From assembly GCF_003855095.1 (NCBI RefSeq), contig NZ_CP033972.1:496001-560000 (forward strand): DNA of 64,000 bases, read 5' to 3'. A program made the translations under genes and the position numbers. Of the stretch, positions 42,961-54,532 are shown one piece after another (positions within the stretch are counted from its first letter, which is position 1; every line of letters begins with the position of its first letter). The notes beneath the pieces are model-generated. The model ran no database searches and was not told where the DNA came from. It saw only the letters and a list, made by a program, of their open reading frames with translations. Source of the stretch: Gordonia insulae (GTDB taxonomy: Bacteria; Actinomycetota; Actinomycetes; Mycobacteriales; Mycobacteriaceae).

Positions 42961-44043
42961 TCACCCGTCGGCGTCGGTGCTGTGCCTGCGGATCGCCTCC
43001 ACCAGGTCGTCGACCGCGGCGGGTGTGGTCGCGAACGATGTGACGAGGCGTGCGACCCCGGGTATCGGATGGCCATGGTGGAACACGAATCCGTCGTCGC
43101 GCACGCCCTCGACGACCCGGTCGGGCAGTGCGCAGAACACCATGTTCGCGCCCCCGCCGCCGTGGACCCGGACGTTCGGCGTCGCCCGCAGGCCCGCATC
43201 GAGCCGGGCGGCCATGGCGTTCGCGTGCCGTGCGTTGCGCAACCACAGTCCATCTGTCAGGTAGGCATCGAGCTGAGCCGACTGAAACCGCATCTTCGAG
43301 GTGAGCTGGCCCGCGCGCTTGACCCGGAAGGACAACTCGGTGTGCAGGTCGGGGTCGAAGGAGATGACCGCATCGGTGGTCAGGCCGCCGTTCTTCGTCA
43401 CGCCGAACGAGAGGATGTCGATCCCTGCGCGCCAGGTCATCTCGGCAGGCGTCAGATCAAGGGAGGCAAGAGCATTGGCGAAACGCGCACCGTCCATGTG
43501 CACGCGCAGACCGGCGTCGTGCGCGATCGAGGTGAGCGCGCTCAATTCGTCGAGTGTGTAGACCGAACCCGTCTCGGTCGCCTGCGTGATGCTCAGCACC
43601 TGAGGTTGGGTGCTGTGGACGTTCCCGACACCGACGCGAGCGGCGCGAATCAGTTCGTCGGCGTCGATCTTCCCGTCCGGGCCGTCCAGCGGTATCAGTT
43701 TGCCGCCGGCGGTGAAGAACTCCGGTGCACCGCACTCATCGGTGAAGACATGACTCTCGCGATGGCAGAGGACCGAGCCCCACGGGCGCACCAGCGCGGC
43801 CAGTGCCAGTCCGTTGGCCGCCGATCCCGTCGACACGCAGTGGACATCCACGTCATGCTCGAAGACGTCGGCGACGCGCGTCCGCGCAGCCGCACTGAAC
43901 CCGTCGTCGCCGTAGGCCAGGTGCCCGCCGCGGGCTGCCCGGCCCACCGCGTCGATGATCTCGTCCGATGCGCCGACTCCGTTGTCGCTGGCAAACATTC
44001 GATCGACCGCGTCGCCGATCGACATGGCATCCGATTCAGGCAT
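42961..44043 (-). CDS. Low-specificity L-threonine aldolase family PLP enzyme
   Basis: 360-residue fold-type I PLP enzyme that cleaves L-threonine or beta-hydroxy amino acids to glycine and an aldehyde. Typical parts are FASDNGVGASDEIIDAV at the start, STGSAANGLALAALVRPWGS, the cofactor Asp in HMDGARFANALASL, and the Schiff-base lysine in ILSFGVTKNGGLTTDAV. The length is slightly above the usual ~340. ATG at 44043 is preceded by TACACT at 7 bases with no ribosome site, suggesting a leaderless message; ATG at 44025 is an alternative. Could also act as a beta-elimination enzyme; aldolase is the default family call. Confidence 0.9.
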   Translation of the reverse strand: MPESDAMSIGDAVDRMFASDNGVGASDEIIDAVGRAARGGHLAYGDDGFSAAARTRVADVFEHDVDVHCVSTGSAANGLALAALVRPWGSVLCHRESHVFTDECGAPEFFTAGGKLIPLDGPDGKIDADELIRAARVGVGNVHSTQPQVLSITQATETGSVYTLDELSALTSIAHDAGLRVHMDGARFANALASLDLTPAEMTWRAGIDILSFGVTKNGGLTTDAVISFDPDLHTELSFRVKRAGQLTSKMRFQSAQLDAYLTDGLWLRNARHANAMAARLDAGLRATPNVRVHGGGGANMVFCALPDRVVEGVRDDGFVFHHGHPIPGVARLVTSFATTPAAVDDLVEAIRRHSTDADG

Positions 44044-44138
44044 GCCGCCCAGTGTAGGCGCGGATCACGCCGTGAGGTCGCCGTCGATGTAGCGCTGCGG
44101 ATTCGGGGCGATGGCGTCGACCGCCCGCTGCGCAGCAG

Positions 44139-44369
44139 TTGGTCCTCGTCGTGGTGCCGAGCCGGGAGACGCCCATCAGGCTGCGCTCGACGATGAGCCC
44201 GGAGCTTCTCCCGCGTCGCCTCCTGGTGGGCGACCTTCGCGAACCCGCAGCCGCGAGTGGTGGCGAGATCGTGCCCGTCGACATCCCGCTGGTTCCGCGG
44301 GGACGCTGCACGGTCCATTGGGGTGCCGGGCGGGACTCCCGGTTGTCGGTGCACGTCGTCGAACGCTGA
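44139..44369 (+). CDS. Doubtful 76-residue ORF in the gap before tRNA-His
   Basis: A TTG-initiated frame ending SGGEIVPVDIPLVPRGRCTV..VVER has about 75% GC at third positions and protein-like composition in its second half, but no ribosome site and no recognised family. On the opposite strand a short stretch ending IAPNPQRYIDGDLTA (stop near 44066) also looks protein-like. The whole gap from 44044 to 44396 may be gene remnants. Low confidence. Confidence 0.25.
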   Translation: MVLVVVPSRETPIRLRSTMSPELLPRRLLVGDLREPAAASGGEIVPVDIPLVPRGRCTVHWGAGRDSRLSVHVVER

Positions 44370-44396
44370 CGAGAGGTCGGGATCGGGCGAGAAAGC

Positions 44397-44430
44397 GAGA
44401 AGGTCGGAGGCTGGTGCCTCCGACCTTCTC
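44397..44430 (-). terminator. Hairpin terminator after tRNA-His
   Basis: A perfect 15-base stem GAGAAGGTCGGAGGC (44397-44411) with a TGGT loop pairs with 44416-44430. It lies nine bases from the 3' end of the tRNA and is followed in the minus direction by a short pyrimidine run. Confidence 0.85.
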
Positions 44431-44438
44431 GTCGTCGG

Positions 44439-44511
44439 GGTGGATGACGGGACTCGAACCCGCGACAGCCAGGATCACAACCTGGTGCTCTACCAACTGA
44501 ACTACATCCAC
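44439..44511 (-). tRNA. tRNA-His (GTG)
   Basis: On the minus strand GTGGATG pairs with CATCCAC, the anticodon loop is TTGTGAT within a CCAGG/CCTGG stem, the T loop is GTTCGAG, and the discriminator base is C, as required for histidine tRNA. The base preceding position 1 (44512) encodes the G-1 identity element. No CCA is encoded. Confidence 0.97.
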
Positions 44512-44614
44512 CATCGGCGTCCGTCACCCAGGCGTGTGCACCGGGTCCCAGAGCCAGGGTCATACTCTAGCCGGTCGGGTGGCCCGAACTCCAATCGGTT
44601 CGGGTTTCGCGTGT

Positions 44615-45214
44615 TCACGCAGGTCCGAGGTCCTTGACGATGGTCGCGAGGTCGTCGACGTCCGGGCCGGGCAGGGGTACGAACGCCGCCGCGCGGTAGT
44701 ACTTCAGCTCGCGGATGGACTCACGGATGTCGGCCAGCGCGCGGTGGGCGAGGCCTTTCTCGGGCTGTCCGAAGTAGATCTTGGGATACCAGCGTCGGCA
44801 CAGTTCCTTGATGGAGCTCACGTCGACCATCCGATAGTGCAGGTACGCGTCGAGTTCTGGCATGTCGCGCGCGAGGAAGCCCCGGTCGGTGGCGATCGAG
44901 TTGCCGGCGAGCGGCACCGCTCCTGCGGTGGTGACCTGCGTACGGATGTAGTCGAGTACCTGCTTCTCCGCCTCGGCGATGGTCACCGTGGATGCGCGGA
45001 CTTCGTCGGTGAGACCCGATGCCGCGTGCATCTTGGTGACCACGTCGGGCATCGCCGCGAGGTCGTCGTCGGACGCGTGGATGACGATGTCCACACCGTC
45101 ACCGAGGACATTGAGCTCGCTGTCGGTGACGAGCGCGGCGATCTCGATCAATTTGTCCGATTCGAGACGGAGGCCGGTCATCTCGCAATCGATCCACACA
45201 AGTTTGTCCTGCAC
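44615..45214 (-). CDS. orn: Oligoribonuclease
   Basis: 199-residue DEDDh 3'-5' exoribonuclease that degrades 2-5-nt RNA, including pGpG from cyclic-di-GMP. The exonuclease motifs are [20 protein letters not shown] (Asp, Glu), [20 protein letters not shown] (Asp) and [18 protein letters not shown] (His, Asp). GTG at 45214 gives the family's usual VQDKLVWID start and has AAGG upstream. M. tuberculosis Rv2511 is the orthologue. It is divergent from the HerA-like ATPase gene, as in mycobacteria. Confidence 0.96.
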   Translation of the reverse strand: MQDKLVWIDCEMTGLRLESDKLIEIAALVTDSELNVLGDGVDIVIHASDDDLAAMPDVVTKMHAASGLTDEVRASTVTIAEAEKQVLDYIRTQVTTAGAVPLAGNSIATDRGFLARDMPELDAYLHYRMVDVSSIKELCRRWYPKIYFGQPEKGLAHRALADIRESIRELKYYRAAAFVPLPGPDVDDLATIVKDLGPA

Positions 45215-45351
45215 CCGGTCAACCTTAGGGCATGTCCACGACATCCCACCGGCACATCCCTGGGTCGGCAGCGCCTCCCGACGTGCGGCGACGGCTATTG
45301 TTTGCGGTGGTACACGAGCCCGACACGACCGTGGACGAGAGGACAGCTCCT

Positions 45352-46920
45352 GTGACCGATCCCGCCGCCGCCGCGACCACCATCGCCGCCGGATACGACT
45401 TCGACACGACATCGCTCGAACTGGGGGCGGTGTCGGTCGACGGACAGGTCGATCCCGCCGCGAGAGTCCGGATCCCGTTGTCGATGATGAACCGGCACGG
45501 CCTCGTCGCCGGCGCGACGGGCACAGGTAAGACGAAGTCGTTGCAGCTCATCGCCGAACAGCTCTCGGCCAACGGCGTCCCGGTGATCATGGCCGACATC
45601 AAGGGCGATCTCTCCGGTCTGAGTCGGTCGGGCACGGCCAACGACAAGATCACCGACCGTGCGGCCCAGACCGGTGACGACTGGCAGCCGGCGTCCTATC
45701 CGGTCGAGTTCGTCTCTCTGGGCGCCGAGGGTATCGGTGTCCCGATCCGCGCGACGATCACCTCGTTCGGCCCGATTCTGTTGAGCAAGGTGTTGGGGCT
45801 CAACGCGACCCAGGAGTCGACGCTGGGTCTGATCTTCCATTGGGCCGACCAGCGGGGTCTGCCGTTGCTGGATCTCAAGGATCTGCGGTCGGTGATCGCG
45901 TACCTGACCAGTGATGAGGGCAAGCCCGAGTTGAAGGGGATCGGCGGTGTCTCCACGCAGACCGCCGGCGTCATCCTGCGCGCGCTGACCAATCTCGAGG
46001 CCGACGGTGGCGACACGTTCTTCGGCGAGCCCGAGGTGGAGCCCGCCGACCTGCTGCGCCTCGCGTCGGATGGACGCGGGATCATCACCCTGTTCGAACT
46101 CGGCGCACAGTCGACGCGGCCGGCCTTGTTCTCCACGTTCCTGATGTGGATACTGGCCGATCTCTTCGAGTTCCTGCCCGAGGTCGGCGACCTCGACAAG
46201 CCGAAGCTGGTCTTCATCTTCGACGAGGCGCACCTGCTGTTCGACGACGCGTCGAAGGCATTCAAAGAGCAGGTCGAACAGACCGTGAAGCTCATCCGGT
46301 CCAAGGGGGTCGGTGTCTTCTTCTGTTCGCAGCTGCCCACCGACATCCCGAACGAGGTGCTCTCGCAACTGGGGGCACGTATCCAACATGCATTGCGTGC
46401 GTTCACCCCCGACGACCAGAAGGCGTTGTCGAAGACCGTCAAGACCTACCCGGTCTCCGACGTCTACAAGCTCGACCAGGTGCTCACGTCGCTGGGCACC
46501 GGCGAGGCCGTCGTCACCGTGCTGTCCGAGCGGGGCGCCCCGACGCCGGTGGCCTGGACGGTGGTCCGCGCTCCGAGGTCGTCGATGGAAGCTGTTGGCG
46601 CGGAGGGGATCACCGCTGCCGCGAAGACCAGTCCGCTGTTCGCGAAGTACGGTCAGACGATCGACCGTGAATCGGCGTACGAGAAGCTCGCGGCGAACAC
46701 CCTCGCCCCGGACGAGCCCGCGGACGCGCCCGCGCCGCCGCCACCCGTGCCCGCTCCGGCTCCGACCCCGACCCCGGCGCCTGCGCCGGAGCAGCCGGGA
46801 ATGCTCACCGAGGTGCTGACCAGCAAGCCGATGCAGAGCTTCCTGCGGTCCGCTGCATCGGCCGCCGGACGCGAGTTCAGCCGGGCGATCTTCGGGACCG
46901 GGCGCCGTCGGCGCCGCTGA
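45352..46920 (+). CDS. HerA-like ATPase (DUF853 family)
   Basis: 522-residue helicase/ATPase of the HerA-FtsK superfamily, DUF853 branch; orthologue of M. tuberculosis Rv2510c. Walker A is [13 protein letters not shown] (Lys60), Walker B is [20 protein letters not shown], and an arginine finger region is [20 protein letters not shown]. The C-terminus has a flexible Pro/Ala stretch ([18 protein letters not shown]) before a short helical tail ending in five arginines. GTG at 45352 follows GAGAGGA; the longer frame from 45232 lies in the divergent promoter. Function unknown; family members are thought to move DNA or protein through a hexamer. Confidence 0.9.
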   Translation: MTDPAAAATTIAAGYDFDTTSLELGAVSVDGQVDPAARVRIPLSMMNRHGLVAGATGTGKTKSLQLIAEQLSANGVPVIMADIKGDLSGLSRSGTANDKITDRAAQTGDDWQPASYPVEFVSLGAEGIGVPIRATITSFGPILLSKVLGLNATQESTLGLIFHWADQRGLPLLDLKDLRSVIAYLTSDEGKPELKGIGGVSTQTAGVILRALTNLEADGGDTFFGEPEVEPADLLRLASDGRGIITLFELGAQSTRPALFSTFLMWILADLFEFLPEVGDLDKPKLVFIFDEAHLLFDDASKAFKEQVEQTVKLIRSKGVGVFFCSQLPTDIPNEVLSQLGARIQHALRAFTPDDQKALSKTVKTYPVSDVYKLDQVLTSLGTGEAVVTVLSERGAPTPVAWTVVRAPRSSMEAVGAEGITAAAKTSPLFAKYGQTIDRESAYEKLAANTLAPDEPADAPAPPPPVPAPAPTPTPAPAPEQPGMLTEVLTSKPMQSFLRSAASAAGREFSRAIFGTGRRRRR

Positions 46921-46947
46921 CGGGTCCGCCCCGGCGGTTCGGACGAC

Positions 46948-47754
46948 TCAGTCGCCGCCGAGCTTGCGGTAGAAGGTACCGACTATCGGTGCGACGACGG
47001 CTCGCGGACTGTACCCACCGGCCACCGACATCGCCTTCGACAGGGTGCCGGGAACAACCCGCATCTTGTTGTGCTCCAACGCATCCACGCTCATCTCGGC
47101 GACCTTGGCGCTGGAGTGCCAGAGGAAGTCGGGAACCATGCGGTCGACGATCGACGCGTCCTCGGGTGCCGGGGTGGTGGTACGAACCGGGCCCGGTGCC
47201 AGCAAGGTCACGTGTACACCCTGCGCCCCGACCTCACCGCGCAGGGATTCGCTGAAGGTGTTCACGAAGGCCTTGGTGGCCGCGTAGGTGGCGTTGTGCG
47301 GAATCGGCATGTTGCCGGCCGCGGATCCCACCATCAGGATGCCGCCCGAACCGCGGTGCACCATCTCGGGTAGCACCGCGAGTGTGAGGTCATGGACGGC
47401 GTTCACGTTCAGTCGGACCTGCGCACGTTCGTACTCCGGGTCGAGCTCGCTGACCGGTCCGAATGTCGCGATCCCGGCGTTGTTGCACAGGACCGAGATC
47501 TCGCGATCGGCGAGCTCGGCGCACAGCACCTCGACGGCGGCGGGTTCCGACAGGTCCACCGCCCGCACCTCGGCGTGGACGCCGTGGCGATCCCGGATGC
47601 GGGCGGCGAGATCCTCGAGGATGTCTCCGCGGCGCGCCACCAGGATCAGCGAATGCCCGCGGGCGGCGAGCTCCCAGGCCAGTGCCATACCGATCCCCGA
47701 TGATGCACCGGTGACGACGGCGCGGGCCGACTCGGTCGGCGATGGAATACCCAT
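46948..47754 (-). CDS. cmrA: Short-chain dehydrogenase, CmrA-type mycolate reductase
   Basis: 268-residue SDR. It shows the NADP loop VVTGASSGIGMALAWELAARG, the NNAGIATFGP motif, catalytic YAATK in NATYAATKAFVNTFSESLRG and APGPVRT. The sequence resembles M. tuberculosis Rv2509 along its whole length, including MRVVPGTLSKAMSVAGGY and the C-terminal APIVGTFYRKLGG. CmrA reduces the 3-oxo group of newly condensed alpha-alkyl beta-keto mycolate precursors to the mature motif. ATG at 47754 has TAGGAT 7 bases upstream and no ribosome site, as if leaderless. The convergent HerA-like neighbour is conserved as in mycobacteria. Confidence 0.92.
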   Translation of the reverse strand: MGIPSPTESARAVVTGASSGIGMALAWELAARGHSLILVARRGDILEDLAARIRDRHGVHAEVRAVDLSEPAAVEVLCAELADREISVLCNNAGIATFGPVSELDPEYERAQVRLNVNAVHDLTLAVLPEMVHRGSGGILMVGSAAGNMPIPHNATYAATKAFVNTFSESLRGEVGAQGVHVTLLAPGPVRTTTPAPEDASIVDRMVPDFLWHSSAKVAEMSVDALEHNKMRVVPGTLSKAMSVAGGYSPRAVVAPIVGTFYRKLGGD

Positions 47755-47784
47755 GCCGGCAATCCTAGTCGGCCCGCCTCGGCG

Positions 47785-50461
<2,677 letters not shown>

Positions 50462-50467
50462 GTGGCG

Positions 50468-50497
50468 AAAATACCATTGCACTGACGCACTATGCAA
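50468..50497 (-). promoter_or_regulatory. Promoter and overlapping inverted repeat of the PadR-fadH operon
   Basis: On the minus strand -35 TTGCAT (50492-50497) and -10 TATTTT (50468-50473) are 18 bases apart, and the -10 ends six bases before the PadR ATG. The repeat TTGCA (50493-50497 read on minus) and TGCAA (50477-50481) brackets the spacer, a place where bound PadR would block polymerase. Confidence 0.65.
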
Positions 50498-50546
50498 CTG
50501 AGTTCATATGCACCTGTGTGCGTATCAGCGAGTCGGGCCGCGGTGG

Positions 50547-52220
50547 TCACACCAGTGCGTCGTCTCGGCTGTGCAGTCGACCGTCGCGGAGTTCCAGTAC
50601 GGTGTCGGCGACCTGCATGACTCGTGGGTCGTGGGTGATCAGCAGAGTGGAACGGCCACGGGCGAGCCGCCGGAGTGGTGCGAGGATCCGTTGCGCGGTC
50701 GCGTCGTCGAGCCCGGACGTGGGTTCGTCGAGGACCAGGACGGGGGTGTCGCGCAGGATGGCGCGGGCCATCGCGATGCGCTGACGTTGTCCGCCGGACA
50801 GGGTGAGGCCGTCCTCGCCGAGGATGCTGTCGTAACGGTCGGGTAGATCGTCGATGAATGCGTCGGCGTCGGCGGCGATCGCCGCGTTGATGATCTCCGC
50901 GCGCGTCGCGTTCGGGCACCCGTAGGCGATGTTGTCCGCGACGGAGGCCGCCTTGATCACCGGGTGCTGCGGCAACAAGGTCAGGTGGTCGCGGATCGAT
51001 CGACCCGTGAGGGCGGTGAAGTCGTTGTCCCCGAAGGTGATCTGTCCGGAGTCGGGTCGGTCGAACCGGCACAGTAATGCGGCCAGGGTGGACTTGCCGG
51101 CGCCGCTCGCACCGACGAGCGCGGTGATCTCACCGGGGTGCAGATCGAGCGAGACGTCGTCGAGAACGGTGAGATCGCCCCGCCGCAGCGAGACGCCGCG
51201 CACCGACAGCGTGTGGTCGGGTCCGTCGTGGTCGATGGCGTCGTCGCGGTCGGCGTCGGTGGGTGCGATGTCGAGGAGTTCGACGATGCGTTCGGCACTG
51301 ACCCCCGCCGAAGCGAGGGACAGGCGCACCTCGGCGAGTTCCTGCATCTTGGGATACAGCATGCCGAGGTATCCGGTGAGTGCGAGCAGCTCGCCGACGC
51401 TGAGCGCGCCGTGTCGCACCTGCCAGACCCCGGCGACCGCGATGGCCAAGGTGACCACGACCTGGCCGAAGCCCATGACGGCACCGAACCCCGCCTCGAT
51501 CCTGGTCTGCGACATGCGTGCACCGAGCCAGGTCACTCCGTGTCGGTGCAGGCGCGCGTGTTCCCGATCCTGCTGGTTGTAGGCGACCGCCGTCTCGTGG
51601 CCGCTGAGTGCGGTCTGGACGGCGATCGCGATGTCGGCGTTGGCGATCCGCTCGTCACGGGTGACCAGTGTCTGTCGACGGCCGTAGTACGCGGAGATCG
51701 CCCACAGCAGTGGGACTGCGGCGATCGCGACGAGGGCGACCTGCCAACTCATGATGAAGGCGGCGACGACGAGTCCGATGGTGTTGGCCACGGCGACCAC
51801 GAACTGCATGACGCCGGAGCCGACCAGGTACTCGACGGCCTCGAGGTCGCTGGAGTGCCGGGTGACGAGATCGCCCAAACCGAACCGGCGGTGGATCACC
51901 GGGTTCAGGCGTTGGACATGGGCGAACAGCGAGTCCCTGAGCCGGAGCACGACACGTTCGGAGATGGCGATCGAGGTCACCTGGCCGTAGTAGTCGGCCG
52001 CGGTCGAGATGGCGGTGATGAGCAGCCACAGCACGGCCAGCCTGGCGAACTGCAGGGTGCTGTCGGCCGTCAGGGCGCCGTCGATCACGTCGGAGAGCAC
52101 GAAGATCGCCACGATCTCGCAGCCGGTGGCGACGAGCAGCAGTGTTGCGGCCATGGCGAATCGAGCGCCCTCACCCCGGAGGGCGGGGACGAAGCGGCGG
52201 AAGGCGTCGCGTGCGGTCAT
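50547..52220 (-). CDS. ABC transporter, fused permease-ATPase half
   Basis: 557-residue ABC exporter half (type 1 exporter). Six membrane helices occupy ~residues 20-310 (AMAATLLLVATGCEIVAIFV, AFIMSWQVALVAIAAVPLLW), then an ATPase with Walker A ALVGASGAGKSTLAALL, Q-loop TLLPQHPVI, signature LTLSGGQRQRIAMARAI and Walker B VLVLDEPTSGLDD. Such halves work as homo- or heterodimers exporting lipids, peptides or drugs. ATG at 52220 is chosen; the frame to 52262 is possible. No partner half-transporter is adjacent, so a homodimer is likely. The gene for a 45-residue Arg-rich microprotein lies 96 bases upstream on the same strand. Confidence 0.9.
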   Translation of the reverse strand: MTARDAFRRFVPALRGEGARFAMAATLLLVATGCEIVAIFVLSDVIDGALTADSTLQFARLAVLWLLITAISTAADYYGQVTSIAISERVVLRLRDSLFAHVQRLNPVIHRRFGLGDLVTRHSSDLEAVEYLVGSGVMQFVVAVANTIGLVVAAFIMSWQVALVAIAAVPLLWAISAYYGRRQTLVTRDERIANADIAIAVQTALSGHETAVAYNQQDREHARLHRHGVTWLGARMSQTRIEAGFGAVMGFGQVVVTLAIAVAGVWQVRHGALSVGELLALTGYLGMLYPKMQELAEVRLSLASAGVSAERIVELLDIAPTDADRDDAIDHDGPDHTLSVRGVSLRRGDLTVLDDVSLDLHPGEITALVGASGAGKSTLAALLCRFDRPDSGQITFGDNDFTALTGRSIRDHLTLLPQHPVIKAASVADNIAYGCPNATRAEIINAAIAADADAFIDDLPDRYDSILGEDGLTLSGGQRQRIAMARAILRDTPVLVLDEPTSGLDDATAQRILAPLRRLARGRSTLLITHDPRVMQVADTVLELRDGRLHSRDDALV

Positions 52221-52316
52221 CGTGCAATCCGATCGATCACGTGCATCGTTCCGGGCCCGCACGGGTGTGCGTGCGGCCCCGGAACGTCACGGGTGGTGGT
52301 CAGGGACGGGCTGTGC

Positions 52317-52454
52317 TCAGAACCAGGCCCAATCCCACCGGTGCAGACGCCGGTTCCAGATACGGCGGCGACGACGCTGCCGCGGCGGCGCGGGGTGCTG
52401 CTGCTCGCGACGGGGGCCGTTGTTACCGGGCTGAGGTCCTGGCTGTCCTGGCAT
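52317..52454 (-). CDS. 45-residue Pro/Gln/Arg-rich microprotein
   Basis: Short gene with a good ribosome site (AAGGGAGAA, 5-6 bases before ATG at 52454). The product starts MPGQPGPQPGNNGPRREQQH, has a run of arginines (RQRRRRR) and ends in an Arg/Trp-rich segment IWNRRLHRWDWAWF. The C-terminal aromatic-basic helix could sit on the membrane; the N-terminal part is disordered. It shares strand with the ABC exporter downstream, so the two may be co-transcribed. I do not recognise the family. It is too short for most annotation cut-offs. Confidence 0.65.
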   Translation of the reverse strand: MPGQPGPQPGNNGPRREQQHPAPPRQRRRRRIWNRRLHRWDWAWF

Positions 52455-52641
52455 GGATGTTCTCCCTTGTGTTCGGGTCGGCGGCGATGCCGACCTGACG
52501 AAAGCTATTGCCGCTTCCTTCAGGTGGGCTGCCGCGCGGCTGGGAGAACGCTGTCAGCGGCCGCATCGGTGGTGCCACGACTCGGCGGCGCCACCTCGCG
52601 GAAACGCGAAAAGCGGCGCGCGATGCATCAGACTGACACCC

Positions 52642-53967
52642 ATGGCGACACCGGAAACGCGATCGGGTGGATTCTTGTCCTGGCGGAAGGTCGACGGGGC
52701 CAAGGTCGACGGGGGAGGGGTCATCGCGCCGGACGAACGACTGAGCTGGCCGCGGACCGTCGGGATCGGACTGCAGCATGTGGTGGCGATGTTCGGCGCG
52801 ACCTTTCTGGTCCCCGTCCTCACCGGCTTCCCGCCGGCGACCACGTTGCTGTTCTCCGGGATCGGCACACTGCTCTTCCTGCTGATCACGCGGAATCGGT
52901 TGCCCAGCTACCTGGGTTCGAGCTTCGCGATCATCGCACCGGTGCTGGCGGCCACGGCCTCCGACGGGCAGTCGGCGGCGCTGGGCGGCATCGTCGTGGT
53001 GGGCGCGCTGCTCATCGTGATCGGGGCCATCGCGCATTTCGCCGGGATCGGCTGGATCGAGGTCCTCATGCCGCCGGTGGTGACCGGAACCATCGTCGCG
53101 CTCATCGGGTTGAACCTCGCGCCGACCGCGAAGACGAACTTCGAGAAGGACCCCGTCATCGCGACCATCGTGCTGGTGCTGCTCGTGGCATCGGTGGTGG
53201 CATTCCGTGGCCTCCTGGGCCGTCTCGCGATCTTCCTCAGCGTGATCGCGGGGTACGTGATCTCACTGATCTTCGACAAGGTCGACACGAGCGGGATCGG
53301 TGACGCCGCATGGGTCGGTTTCCCCGAATTCCACACGCCGACATTCCATCTGTCGGTGATCCCGATGTTCCTCCCGGTCGTCCTGGTGTTGCTGGTGGAG
53401 AACATCGGCCACGTGAAATCGGTCGCGACCATGACCGGGAAGAACTACGACCGGCGGATCGGGCGGGCGTTGGCGGCCGACGGTCTGGCGACCGTGTTGG
53501 CCGGCAGCGGCGGCGGCTCGGCGACGACGACCTATGCGGAGAACATCGGCGTCATGGCCGCGACGAAGGTGTACTCGACTGCGGCGTACTGGATCGCGGG
53601 TGTGGTGGCGGTCCTGCTCGGGCTGTCACCGAAGGTCGGTGCGGTGATCGCCGCGGTTCCGCCCGGCGTGCTCGGCGGGGTCACCACCGCCCTCTACGGC
53701 TTGGTCGGCATCCTGGGTGTGCACATCTGGGTGACCAATCGGGTGGACTTCGGCAAGCCGGTCAACCAGTTCACCGCGGCGATCCCACTGGTGATCGGCA
53801 TCGCCGACTTCACCTGGGTCATCGGCGATCTGAACTTCGGTGGGATAGCCCTCGGTGCGTTCGCCGCCCTGGCGATCTATCACGCCATGACCACGATCGG
53901 CCGCTGGCGGGGGACGGTGCAGCCCGAATCCCGCCCGGGACACGACGACACGCGGAACGTCCCGTGA
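52642..53967 (+). CDS. Nucleobase:cation symporter-2 family uracil/xanthine permease
   Basis: 441-residue polytopic transporter of the NCS2/NAT family. It has twelve to fourteen hydrophobic segments, the conserved early QHVVAMFGATFLVP, substrate-site FEKDP and LLVENIGHVKSVATMTG, and the late GGGSATTTYAENIGVMAATK loop (E of YAENIG), typical of UraA-like and xanthine permeases. It imports a purine or pyrimidine base with a proton. ATG at 52642 follows a charged leader; earlier sequence to 52453 is antisense to the microprotein gene. Uracil seems slightly more likely than xanthine from the loop, but the substrate is not fixed. Confidence 0.9.
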   Translation: MATPETRSGGFLSWRKVDGAKVDGGGVIAPDERLSWPRTVGIGLQHVVAMFGATFLVPVLTGFPPATTLLFSGIGTLLFLLITRNRLPSYLGSSFAIIAPVLAATASDGQSAALGGIVVVGALLIVIGAIAHFAGIGWIEVLMPPVVTGTIVALIGLNLAPTAKTNFEKDPVIATIVLVLLVASVVAFRGLLGRLAIFLSVIAGYVISLIFDKVDTSGIGDAAWVGFPEFHTPTFHLSVIPMFLPVVLVLLVENIGHVKSVATMTGKNYDRRIGRALAADGLATVLAGSGGGSATTTYAENIGVMAATKVYSTAAYWIAGVVAVLLGLSPKVGAVIAAVPPGVLGGVTTALYGLVGILGVHIWVTNRVDFGKPVNQFTAAIPLVIGIADFTWVIGDLNFGGIALGAFAALAIYHAMTTIGRWRGTVQPESRPGHDDTRNVP

Positions 53968-53999
53968 GCTGACGGGGGCGTCCCGCGCGAGGTCGAACG

Positions 54000-54098
54000 T
54001 CAGTCGTCGTTGCCGGGCAGGCCGTAGATGAAACCGAACCCGATGATCACGCACGACACCAAGGCCACTGCCGGCATCACCCACATGAAGTCATCCAT
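54000..54098 (-). CDS. 32-residue single-span membrane microprotein
   Basis: Frame of 33 codons: MDDFMWVMPAVALVSCVIIG, then FGFIYGLPGNDD. One membrane helix with acidic ends on both sides is a common microprotein design. No ribosome site is visible, but TAGCAT lies seven bases before the ATG, consistent with a leaderless transcript. It is divergent from the 96-residue gene (54197) across about 98 bases. No family recognised. Confidence 0.5.
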   Translation of the reverse strand: MDDFMWVMPAVALVSCVIIGFGFIYGLPGNDD

Positions 54099-54196
54099 GC
54101 GCGGAATGCTACGAGGGTGCGGCCGCGAATATCGGGTTTCGGCAACGGCGCCCGACCTTCGGCGACACGGGTTCGACAGCGGTAGCGTCGCGGGGC

Positions 54197-54487
54197 ATGA
54201 GCGACGACGAGGTCGAGGTCAGTGCCCTGGCGATCAACGTCACCATCCCGGAACATCTCCGCTGGACCGATCAGCGCCGTGACGTCGAGTTCCGGCTCAC
54301 CACCCTGAACGTCCGCATGCTGCCCGACGGGCGGCTCGCGGCGAAGGCCTATGGCCGTCCCACGGGCGGTGGACGGGGTGCGTACACGTCGTTCCGGGTG
54401 CCCGACGAACCCGAGATCATCGAGCTGATCGAGCGGGCGGCCGGCCGGGCCGGGACACTGTGGTCGGGTCATCGAGGGCTCGGGTGA
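54197..54487 (+). CDS. Conserved-looking hypothetical protein (96 residues)
   Basis: 96-residue cytoplasmic protein, rich in beta-strand pattern (INVTIPEHLRW, VEFRLTTLNVRMLPDGRLAA) with a Gly-rich loop (RPTGGGRGAYTSFRVP) and an acidic-amphipathic C-terminal helix (EIIELIERAAGR). High third-position GC supports coding. ATG at 54197 has TAGCGT eight bases upstream and no clear ribosome site. It lies alone before tRNA-Arg. I do not recognise a domain. Confidence 0.75.
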   Translation: MSDDEVEVSALAINVTIPEHLRWTDQRRDVEFRLTTLNVRMLPDGRLAAKAYGRPTGGGRGAYTSFRVPDEPEIIELIERAAGRAGTLWSGHRGLG

Positions 54488-54532
54488 CACGGCGTCGTTC
54501 ACTCCGGCCGGAGGACGGCACGGGTCTCACGG

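Noticed and set aside
44111..44637. Frames spanning tRNA-His on both strands
   Set aside because: They read through the tRNA and its terminator; no coding evidence.
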